DNA of 17,266 bases from Burkholderiaceae bacterium (GTDB lineage: Bacteria > Pseudomonadota > Gammaproteobacteria > Burkholderiales > Burkholderiaceae). The notes beneath the pieces are model-generated. The model ran no database searches. It was not told where the DNA came from and was given only the letters and a program-made list of their open reading frames with translations. Within the stretch, counting starts at the first letter, position 1. The number at the start of each line of letters is the position of its first letter. A program made the translations under genes and the position numbers. The stretch lies in contig CANCBK010000034.1 in the NCBI GenBank assembly GCA_947374315.1, positions 1 to 17,266 on the forward strand, written 5' to 3'. Shown in pieces: positions 6,005 to 12,509 of this stretch.

Positions 6005-7951
6005 ATGTCAAATCCTACTGAACTTAAGCGTCGCTCATTCATCAAAATGGCTGTTGCCACTCCCATGCTGCCGATGGGGTCTGCTGGCCTTTCAGCGTTC
6101 TTTAATAGCTCCCCGTTAATTGCTGCCGAAACCGCCTCAGGCTTTAAGTCTGCAGAGTTTATTTCTATGGAGGCACCCTCTCTAGCTAATCCAGAAGCAA
6201 TGGCTACTACTACAGTGGGGTCGCTGCTTGAAATTACCATGCAGAACGGGAATAAAAAAACATACGAACTGGCTTATGAACCATTCTTCATCACCGGTGA
6301 TATGGTCCCAGATGGTAGGAACGGAAAAACATTGGCTGGAGGATATGTTGATATCCACAATAGGCCGATTATGGATAACTCCGCATTAGGCAAAGAAAGA
6401 CAATTCTTTTCTGATTGTCCTGATGGAATGTCTTTATTGAAGCTTGAAAAAGCAAATGTCAAAGGTGTGCGGGGCAATACGGTATTTGCAGTGGTTCAAT
6501 TTGAATATACAAATACCAACCAGAGCAATGAAAAAATGTATGGTGTGCTGCCCTCTCAAATTGCCGTCTTAACACTCAACCAAGACCCGGCTAGCGGCAA
6601 ACTCACCTTAGTCAAATACACTCCTGTAGATACTTCCAGCGCCCAGGGCCTATGGATCACCTGTGGTGCCAGCCTATCACCATGGAATACGCATCTATCC
6701 AGCGAAGAATATGAACCAGACGCACCCTTTGCGCATGAGAATCCGCGTTTTAAAGCCTTCAGTAAAAATCTTTATGGCAATGAAACTAGTGCAAATCCAT
6801 ACAACTATGGCTACCTGCCTGAAGTAACCGTAAATCCCGATGGAACGGGCACCCTTGTAAAGCACTATTGCCTCGGGCGTATTTCACATGAATTGGTCGA
6901 AGTCATGCCTGACAGAAGAACCGTTTTAATGGGTGATGACTTTACGAATAGCGGTCTATTTCTTTTCATTGCGGATAAAGAAGCTGATCTGTCTTCTGGA
7001 ACGCTTTATGTAGCCAAACTAGGTCAAGGATTTTCAATAGATCCAAAAGATGAAGGTGCGAAATTATCGTGGATCAAGCTCGGTCACGCCACTAGCGATG
7101 AAATCAAGAAACTAGCTCTGACTTTAAAACCATCAGACATCATGACTGTTTTAAAGACTGACCCTAATGACGAGACATTCACCAAAATTTACTATGACGG
7201 TATTGCAAATTGGGTAAAGCTGAAACCCGGAATGGAGAAGGCAGCGGCATTTTTAGAAACTCATCGCTATGCCTATTTAATGGGCGGCAGTATGGGCTTT
7301 AGCAAGATGGAGGGAACTAGCGCCAATCTGAAAGATAAAGTTGCTTACTTTGCCCTGCAGAATATACAAGACTCAATGATCAAAAGTGGGAAGGGTTGGA
7401 ATGCACAGAGCATGATTGATCTCGACAAGCCTTTGATCGCAGGCGCCATCATGACTAGCAAGCTTGAAGGCAAGCAATACGATCAAACAGGAAGTCTAAT
7501 CAAGAGCCATTGGGTTCCAAGTCAATTATCAGCGCTGATGGTTGGTCGAGATATTAATCAAGATGAACTCGGCAATTTAGCAGATCCCAATACCATCTCC
7601 AATCCTGATAACTTAAAGTTTTCTGAAAAGTTAAGGACCCTCTTTATTGGGGAAGATAGCAGCACCCACGTAAATAATTTTATTTGGGCCTATAACGTAG
7701 ATACCAAGAAACTCAGCAGAATCGCTTCAATGCCGTCTGGCGCAGAAGCAACCGGCTTAAGTGTGGTTGATAACCTCAATGGCTGGACTTATATCACCGC
7801 CAACTTCCAACATCCAGGGGATTGGCTAGGAAAATTACATGCAAAGGTTATGCCCATATTGAATCCCTTGATTCAAAAGAATTACAAGGATCGATTTGGT
7901 GCTGCGGTAGGCTACATCACAGCCAAGCCTACCGGCATCAAGATTACCTAA
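6005..7951 (+). CDS. phoX: PhoX-family phosphatase, Tat-exported
   Basis: This 648-residue protein belongs to the PhoX (DUF839, COG3211) family of exported alkaline phosphatases that release phosphate from organic esters. A twin-arginine signal is clear: KRRSFIKM (9-16), then a moderately hydrophobic stretch and small residues before about residue 42. Tat export fits a cofactor loaded in the cytoplasm. Family landmarks include SLSPWNTHLSSEEYEPDAPF (about 220-239) and RRTVLMGDDFTNSGLFLFIA (about 309-328), equivalents of the PWGTWLTCEE and GDDE stretches of classical PhoX. In classical PhoX that first motif has the iron-binding Cys; here the position is Ser, so this is a divergent branch and its metal centre may differ. 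A Pho-box-like site lies just upstream. The ribosome site before the ATG is weak. It converges with the DUF2252 gene after 24 bases. Confidence 0.8.
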   Translation: MSNPTELKRRSFIKMAVATPMLPMGSAGLSAFFNSSPLIAAETASGFKSAEFISMEAPSLANPEAMATTTVGSLLEITMQNGNKKTYELAYEPFFITGDMVPDGRNGKTLAGGYVDIHNRPIMDNSALGKERQFFSDCPDGMSLLKLEKANVKGVRGNTVFAVVQFEYTNTNQSNEKMYGVLPSQIAVLTLNQDPASGKLTLVKYTPVDTSSAQGLWITCGASLSPWNTHLSSEEYEPDAPFAHENPRFKAFSKNLYGNETSANPYNYGYLPEVTVNPDGTGTLVKHYCLGRISHELVEVMPDRRTVLMGDDFTNSGLFLFIADKEADLSSGTLYVAKLGQGFSIDPKDEGAKLSWIKLGHATSDEIKKLALTLKPSDIMTVLKTDPNDETFTKIYYDGIANWVKLKPGMEKAAAFLETHRYAYLMGGSMGFSKMEGTSANLKDKVAYFALQNIQDSMIKSGKGWNAQSMIDLDKPLIAGAIMTSKLEGKQYDQTGSLIKSHWVPSQLSALMVGRDINQDELGNLADPNTISNPDNLKFSEKLRTLFIGEDSSTHVNNFIWAYNVDTKKLSRIASMPSGAEATGLSVVDNLNGWTYITANFQHPGDWLGKLHAKVMPILNPLIQKNYKDRFGAAVGYITAKPTGIKIT

Positions 7952-7975
7952 CGTTGATGACTTATGGAGCAGGAT

Positions 7976-9457
7976 TTATTTAAGAGTTGTCTTCTTGCCG
8001 ACTTGAATTTTTCCAGCCTTGACTGCCTGACAAAACACCTCATAGTCAGCATGATTCTGCTTTGCATAGGACTGAGCAAAACTGTACATTGCATCATCAA
8101 ATTTTTGCGTTTCTCCACAATAACCAGAAATCATTGCAGCATCGCCTGAGCGGGCATGGCCCAAAGCAAGAGCCCAGCCAAATAGCTTGGCGTAATCAGG
8201 AAAGTTCTTGAGAGAAACGCCGCCAGGACCTACATTAATACCGCCCTTCATATCCCTTAGCTGACGAAGATAAAAGTGCTGATTAAGATTAGCGCCGTCC
8301 ATAACAAATCCTGAATTTAAGAAAATATCGGGAGCGCCTTGCAACAATCGCTGTCCAGCCACTACGCGGCGACCCATATTAGGATAAATAGATTTACCAA
8401 GATAAGGAGTTAATACCGACTCCTGAGCCTCCTTATATTGCAAAAAAAGTGGATCCTTTGGGCTGTTACCAACAAAATACAGCACCATACAAGTCGTGCC
8501 GACACTACCCACACCCACTACCTTTCTAGCGTAATCCTTCAAAGCATAGTGATGGAATAAGACCTGACGATCAGCCAATAAAGTGCTACTGTAATTTAAT
8601 AGCGCCCTATCGACCAGATCAACCATCGGCTTACCGTCAATTGATTTATCAAAGTGTTCAATGAGCGGTGGCTTATTAATAATTTTGCGATTCTTACCCA
8701 CTATTGTTGTGAGCTTTTCCAATATCTGAATATTATTTTGCCCTTTCGTCTCTTTTAAATAGGCATCCAAAGTTTTTTGATGAGCACTATTAAAGTGCTT
8801 ACGAACATCTTTCTCTCCAATAAATTGCTGAGCAAGATCAAGATAGGGCATATGCGCATACTGAGCCATACGCTTTCGATACTCAGAACTGATTCGATGC
8901 ACTAATTTTTTGCAAAGGGCTGGGCTTCCACCCAACGATTCACAAGCGATGACGGCGCTGGCTACCAAGCGCTTTATGTCCCACTCCCAGCTGCCCGGAA
9001 GGGTTTCATCAAAATCATTAATGCCAAATACTAAGCGATGTTCGGCCGTTCCAAATAAACCAAAGTTAGAGACATGCATATCCCCACAAAGCTGAACAAT
9101 GATGTTGGTGCTCGGTTGATTAGCCAAATCTTGCGCCATGATGGCGGCACCACCGCGATAAAAAGCAAATGGCGATTGCAACATCCGCTCATAGCGAATG
9201 GGAATAAGTGATGCAATCCGCGACTCTGCCTGCTTCTGAAGAATTTCAATCGGACCAACCCGATGCTTTGGAGGGGTATATACGGCTTGATCGGCAAAGC
9301 TAATAATCTTGCGTAAGACCCTGCCATCTTTTAAGCGCCTCTGAATGCTCAACTGCTCACCTTTATGCATCTTAACAGGCGTAAGGACAGAAAATTTTCC
9401 TACAGATTTTGGTATGGACTTTGATTGTGCTCTAGGGCTTTTTTTGGTGGCCGACAT
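7976..9457 (-). CDS. DUF2252 domain protein (kinase-like fold, function unknown)
   Basis: This 493-residue protein of the DUF2252 family (COG4320) shows the diagnostic stretches RYERMLQSPFAFYRGGAAIM (88-107), CGDMHVSNFG (124-133) and INDFDETLPGSWEWDIKRL (146-164). The GDxHxxNFG...NDFDE pattern resembles the catalytic loop and metal-binding Asp of aminoglycoside/choline phosphotransferase-type kinases, so a small-molecule kinase is possible, but no substrate is known to me for the family. The first ~20 residues are basic and look disordered. GGAG sits six bases before the ATG, with AGG immediately next to the start, supporting this start. It converges with phoX, with 24 bases between the stops, and no partner gene is obvious. 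A CTGTAAT-N4-GGTTCAT sequence just upstream is too weak to call a Pho box. Confidence 0.85.
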   Translation of the reverse strand: MSATKKSPRAQSKSIPKSVGKFSVLTPVKMHKGEQLSIQRRLKDGRVLRKIISFADQAVYTPPKHRVGPIEILQKQAESRIASLIPIRYERMLQSPFAFYRGGAAIMAQDLANQPSTNIIVQLCGDMHVSNFGLFGTAEHRLVFGINDFDETLPGSWEWDIKRLVASAVIACESLGGSPALCKKLVHRISSEYRKRMAQYAHMPYLDLAQQFIGEKDVRKHFNSAHQKTLDAYLKETKGQNNIQILEKLTTIVGKNRKIINKPPLIEHFDKSIDGKPMVDLVDRALLNYSSTLLADRQVLFHHYALKDYARKVVGVGSVGTTCMVLYFVGNSPKDPLFLQYKEAQESVLTPYLGKSIYPNMGRRVVAGQRLLQGAPDIFLNSGFVMDGANLNQHFYLRQLRDMKGGINVGPGGVSLKNFPDYAKLFGWALALGHARSGDAAMISGYCGETQKFDDAMYSFAQSYAKQNHADYEVFCQAVKAGKIQVGKKTTLK

Positions 9458-9517
9458 ACCTGCTCCAATGTGAATGATGAACCCATTATTACAGCACCCT
9501 GAAGAATCACAAAATGG

Positions 9518-10024
9518 CTACTGGCTAAACTTAATTCGGTGATGAATACTTTGTAGGCGCTCTCTCAGCTCCAAGCGATCTAACTTAGCTATAGGCAGAT
9601 CCATGAGCAATTCAATCCGATTACGCAAACCAATTTCTACCTGCTTGAAAGCATGCACCATTGCCTCATTACCACCTTCGACAGCCGCTGGATCCGGGAA
9701 CCCCCAATGGGCTGTTGACGGATGGCCTGGCCAGTAAGGGCAATTCTCCCCAACTGCGGAATCACATAAGGTGATAATAAAATCCATCTTTGGGGCACTC
9801 TGGCGCCCAAACTCATCCCAACTCTTGCTCCTAAGAACTTGAAATGGATAGCCCATCGCTTTGATTAAATCTATCGCTATTGGGTGGACCTTCCCAACCG
9901 GCTTTGCTCCTGCAGAAAAACCTACAAATCGACCATGACTTAGCGTGGTAGCAAGTGCCTCAGCAAGAATTGATCTAGCAGAATTTCCAGTACAGAGAAA
10001 TAAAATATTGTGGGAATCACTCAT
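9518..10024 (-). CDS. arsC: Arsenate reductase, thioredoxin-coupled/LMW-phosphatase type
   Basis: This enzyme reduces arsenate to arsenite and has the low-molecular-weight tyrosine phosphatase fold. Counting from the GTG at 10027, the P-loop CTGNSARS lies at 12-19 (nucleophile C12, R18). A redox cysteine pair is seen as C88 and C96 in LCDSAVGENCPYWPG, and HWGFPDPAA (107-115) is the typical arsenate reductase signature, so it is ArsC rather than a protein phosphatase. The length of about 168 is normal. GTG at 10027 is directly followed by ATG at 10024; I chose the ATG, but no strong ribosome site separates them. No arsR or arsB is nearby. It lies downstream of a small unknown gene in a unit preceded by a good Pho-box-like site. 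Because arsenate enters through the phosphate transporter, induction with the Pst system would make sense. Confidence 0.88.
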   Translation of the reverse strand: MSDSHNILFLCTGNSARSILAEALATTLSHGRFVGFSAGAKPVGKVHPIAIDLIKAMGYPFQVLRSKSWDEFGRQSAPKMDFIITLCDSAVGENCPYWPGHPSTAHWGFPDPAAVEGGNEAMVHAFKQVEIGLRNRIELLMDLPIAKLDRLELRERLQSIHHRIKFSQ

Positions 10025-10036
10025 CACGATTTATTT

Positions 10037-10222
10037 TTAAACAATTTCATCCAGCTTCAATGCGAATTTGCTATCCACAACAAATGTGTTTGCTGTAGTT
10101 CGTAATTGAAATAATTCGGATGCAAGTAATTTCTGATTTGGATCAATCTGAGCTAAATTGACTATGGACTCGGGTTGACGAAGAATGCGGGATATATTAC
10201 TTTTCATATCAAGAGTCATCAT
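10037..10222 (-). CDS. Small protein of unknown function, first gene of the arsC unit
   Basis: This is a 61-residue frame I do not recognise. The frame extends two codons further to a TTG at 10228, but the ATG at 10222 has AAGG (10232-10235) at nine bases and is preferred. The protein has no cysteine, no signal peptide and no membrane segment; it looks like a small soluble polypeptide with mixed hydrophobic and charged residues. It ends about 12 bases before arsC and begins about 70 bases after a strong Pho-box-like site with a well-spaced -10, so it is probably the first gene of a phosphate-regulated transcript. It could be a leader or coupling ORF for arsC or an unrelated small protein. Confidence 0.55.
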   Translation of the reverse strand: MMTLDMKSNISRILRQPESIVNLAQIDPNQKLLASELFQLRTTANTFVVDSKFALKLDEIV

Positions 10223-10273
10223 GCTCAATCGCCTTCAAATCAATGTGCGTGGATTTAACCTAATACTAGAGGG

Positions 10274-10307
10274 CTAATATTTCAGTTTGATTAAAGTAAT
10301 GTGACAG
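10274..10307 (-). promoter_or_regulatory. Pho box and -10 element for the small gene/arsC unit
   Basis: Minus-strand CTGTCAC ATTA CTTTAAT (10307 to 10290) has a perfect first half-site and a second half matching at 5 of 7, separated by an AT-rich four-base spacer. After exactly ten bases comes TATTAG (10279 to 10274), matching four of six -10 positions. This is the arrangement of PhoB class II promoters, where the box replaces the -35, and it is the best-formed example in the window. Confidence 0.55.
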
Positions 10308-10347
10308 GATTTTTCGCTAAGCTTCAATTACTCTAATCTGTCACATT
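10298..10347. repeat. Perfect inverted repeat AATGTGACAG / CTGTCACATT
   Basis: AATGTGACAG at 10298-10307 is the exact reverse complement of CTGTCACATT at 10338-10347, with a 30-base AT-rich centre. It lies between divergent genes, and each arm contains a CTGTCAC half-site pointing toward its gene. Paired operator sites are more likely than an RNA hairpin. Confidence 0.8.
10327..10347 (+). promoter_or_regulatory. Pho-box half-site for the barrel/phosphoesterase operon
   Basis: Plus-strand CTGTCAC (10338-10344) is a perfect half-site. ATTACTC, 11 bases upstream, is a poor partner across the spacer TAAT. TAGCTT follows ten bases after the box as a weak -10. Bases 10338-10347 form a perfect 10-base inverted repeat with 10298-10307, so the divergent promoters carry mirror-image copies of CTGTCACATT. 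Confidence 0.4.
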
Positions 10348-10392
10348 GACACGATAGCTTGATGGCTTTACTTAAGATAAGTCATTCCAGCA

Positions 10393-11229
10393 ATGCGCTT
10401 GATTGTCCTGCCCCTCCTTTTAATCCCCATTCTTAGCTATGCGTTTGAGCCGCTCAATACGGATGATGCAGGAACTGTTGCTAAGGATCGAAATCAAATA
10501 GAGCAATATTTCTTTAAAACTGCATCGCATGGTGGCGGCAAAAATAATACGATGGATATTGTTACTCCAGGAGAGGAATATTTTGGCGGTGAAAACGCCA
10601 AAGCATTTCCACTCACCTACACCCGCGGTATTACGGATAATCTGGAGGCTTCCATAGGAGGCACTTATTTTGCAAATCCGCAAGGCAATTATTCACCAGT
10701 AGCAAATAAGGTTATTGCGTTTAAATGGAGGTTTGCTCAAGGAGATCAAGGGGAATGGGCACTAGCAATAAAGCCTAGTTTTACATTGCCTGGATCGCAA
10801 CAGCAGCAGGTGCATGGATTAGATCTTGCTCTCCCCAACTACGGCATTAATCTGATTGGCTCCCGGTATTGGAATGAAGTTGAATTGCACGTTAATGCTT
10901 CTTATATGAGCTCCCCCTACAATACCAATTATCAAATTGGAATGAGCCCTAACCCAAATCGAACTAACATCCTATTCTTTTCAGTCGCACCAGTTTGGAC
11001 GGTTGTGAAGGGTGTGAGATTGGCGATAGATGTAGGCATTACAACCAATCCACCTAGTAATGAGCAATATTTAACAAGCTACGCGCTATTAGCAGCCATC
11101 CTCTCGGCAACAGATGATTTGGATATTGGGCTATCGTATATGCGCAGTGCAACTAATGTGGGAGTAATCCTCTCCCAAAGTGGGGCGAGCTCTTCACGAT
11201 CTGAAATTGGATTTACCTGGAGATTCTAA
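10393..11229 (+). CDS. Outer-membrane beta-barrel protein, phenol-degradation MetA-like transporter family
   Basis: This is a 278-residue secreted protein. Residues 1-17 form a typical Sec signal (hydrophobic core, then SYA before FEPLN). The mature protein opens with PLNTDDAGTVAKDRNQIEQY, a start I associate with the MetA-pathway/COG4313 outer-membrane family. The body alternates polar and aromatic residues in strand-like runs and ends in GFTWRF; a terminal aromatic residue is the usual Bam recognition signal of outer-membrane barrels. It probably forms a barrel in the outer membrane and may pass small solutes. The stop overlaps the ATG of the following secreted phosphoesterase-like gene (TAATG), so the two are co-translated. 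The start ATG has only a weak ribosome site. Substrate is unknown; the Pho-box half-site upstream points to phosphorus acquisition. Confidence 0.7.
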   Translation: MRLIVLPLLLIPILSYAFEPLNTDDAGTVAKDRNQIEQYFFKTASHGGGKNNTMDIVTPGEEYFGGENAKAFPLTYTRGITDNLEASIGGTYFANPQGNYSPVANKVIAFKWRFAQGDQGEWALAIKPSFTLPGSQQQQVHGLDLALPNYGINLIGSRYWNEVELHVNASYMSSPYNTNYQIGMSPNPNRTNILFFSVAPVWTVVKGVRLAIDVGITTNPPSNEQYLTSYALLAAILSATDDLDIGLSYMRSATNVGVILSQSGASSSRSEIGFTWRF

Positions 11230-12212
11230 TGACATCCAAACACCATAAACCTAACGCATTAATCTTGATATTTACAGTGTTGATGTTTTTATCTCTTCAG
11301 AGCGCCGAGGCGGAAGTATTTAAGTTTGTCGCATTGGGTGATATGCCCTACTCCCAACCAGCAGACTTTGGTAGATTTGAGCGCCTCATCAAAACCATTA
11401 ATTCTAAAAAACTCGCATTCTCAATTTTTGTAGGGGATACAAAATCTGGCAGTACTCCTTGTAGTAATGAGCATACCCAGAAAATGACAGGCTATTTCAA
11501 CTCGTTTAAATCCCCTTTGATTTACAGTATTGGCGATAACGAATGGACTGACTGCCATCGCATTTTGGCAGGGGGATATAACCCTCTGGAGCGCTTAGAC
11601 TATATCCGCGCGACTCAATTTAATTCTGCCAATAGCTTTGGAACAGTGAAATTAAAGCTGCAGCGTCAGGCAGATGTAATGCCAAGTTTTAGTAAATATG
11701 TAGAAAATTCCCTGTGGACTAGGGGCGGCTTCTTATTTGTAAACGTCCATATCCCGGGCTCCAACAACAATCTTGGGCGAGATGAAGAATCTAATAAAGA
11801 GTACGCATTGCGCAACCAAGCGAACTTAGCATGGATAAATCACGCCTTTGATCTAGCAGCAGCAAAAAAATACATAGGAATCATTTTTGCATTCCAAGCT
11901 GATATCTTTTACTCCGTTGAAACAGCTAATGGTGCCAATAGCGGCTATCGCGAGACCGTATCCACCTTACGAGATCGATCTGAGAGCCTACCGATCCCCA
12001 TGCTCTTGATACATGGCGATAGTCACCAACTAAAAATAGATCAACCCCTACTCAACAGGAATAATAAGCCACTAGAAAATGTATACAGACTCGAGGTGAT
12101 GGGCGCCGACCAAGTGCAAGCGGTCGAAGTGCAAGTGAACCCACAAGAATCAAGCCCCTACAGCTTTCGCCCACTTTTAATTCCCTTGAATGTCATTGGT
12201 GATGAAAAATAA
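11229..12212 (+). CDS. Secreted metallophosphoesterase-like protein
   Basis: This 327-residue protein starts with a Sec signal (basic N-terminus, hydrophobic residues about 10-23, likely cleavage after AEA at 28). Motifs of the calcineurin-like phosphoesterase fold follow in order: ALGDMPY (35-41), VGDTKSG (68-74), GDNEWTDCH (102-110), a His-containing NVHIPGSNN near 172, and HGDSHQ near 263. The usual GNHE/D block appears as GDNEW and the first D-x-H as GDMPY, so metal ligands differ from the textbook set although the layout is kept. Two cysteines (C78, C109) could form a disulfide in the periplasm. The ATG overlaps the barrel gene's TAA. The likely role is hydrolysis of an organic phosphoester or nucleotide near the cell surface; the substrate and even activity are unproven. 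Confidence 0.7.
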   Translation: MTSKHHKPNALILIFTVLMFLSLQSAEAEVFKFVALGDMPYSQPADFGRFERLIKTINSKKLAFSIFVGDTKSGSTPCSNEHTQKMTGYFNSFKSPLIYSIGDNEWTDCHRILAGGYNPLERLDYIRATQFNSANSFGTVKLKLQRQADVMPSFSKYVENSLWTRGGFLFVNVHIPGSNNNLGRDEESNKEYALRNQANLAWINHAFDLAAAKKYIGIIFAFQADIFYSVETANGANSGYRETVSTLRDRSESLPIPMLLIHGDSHQLKIDQPLLNRNNKPLENVYRLEVMGADQVQAVEVQVNPQESSPYSFRPLLIPLNVIGDEK

Positions 12213-12244
12213 ATAGCAAGGGCTTGGAATGTAGCTATGGAGTA

Positions 12245-12337
12245 TTAACTCCCAAGGCGATGGTTGAGGTAACGGTTTGCATAGGCCACCCTTGCTTCGC
12301 GCCACATCAACAAGGCTTTAATGATTAATTTTTTCAT
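12245..12337 (-). CDS. Possible 30-residue small protein
   Basis: A 31-codon frame starts at ATG with AAA AAA following and ends at TAA. The product has a hydrophobic/basic N-terminus (MKKLIIKALLMW) and a basic, aromatic second half (RVAYANRYLNHRLGS), giving it the look of an amphipathic helix. GGA sits nine bases before the ATG. An in-frame ATG six codons upstream lacks a ribosome site. It occupies the otherwise empty 297-base gap between the phosphoesterase gene and the ZntB-like gene; the rest of that gap (12338-12509) shows only a six-base inverted pair (ATGTCA/TGACAT at 12430 and 12452). I do not recognise the protein, and a chance ORF is possible. Confidence 0.4.
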   Translation of the reverse strand: MKKLIIKALLMWREARVAYANRYLNHRLGS

Positions 12338-12509
12338 ATCAGCAGATCCATTCATGGTTATGGAGAGACTCTTAAGAGGAATATGCCCTCATAAGAAAAT
12401 TCATCATAGATACACAATGAGTCAGTAGTATGTCAAAGGCTATTTAAATCATGACATCCTTACAATCTTTAGTTCGAATGCCATATCACAATCAAAGCAA
12501 TCTCCTACC

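Noticed and set aside
9477..9494. CTGTAAT-N4-GGTTCAT on the minus strand upstream of the DUF2252 gene, a possible Pho box.
   Set aside because: It matches the half-sites at about 6 and 4 of 7, lies only about 20 bases from the ATG and has no room for a properly spaced -10, so it is not listed as a feature.
12215..12296. AGCAAGGG (12215) and CCCTTGCT (12289), a possible terminator after the phosphoesterase gene.
   Set aside because: The eight-base arms are 66 bases apart with no T-run, which is not a rho-independent terminator; chance similarity is likely.
12430..12457. ATGTCA...TGACAT inverted pair upstream of the ZntB-like gene, considered as a Pho box.
   Set aside because: The sites are inverted, six bases long and have no direct-repeat partner 11 bases away, unlike the other boxes.
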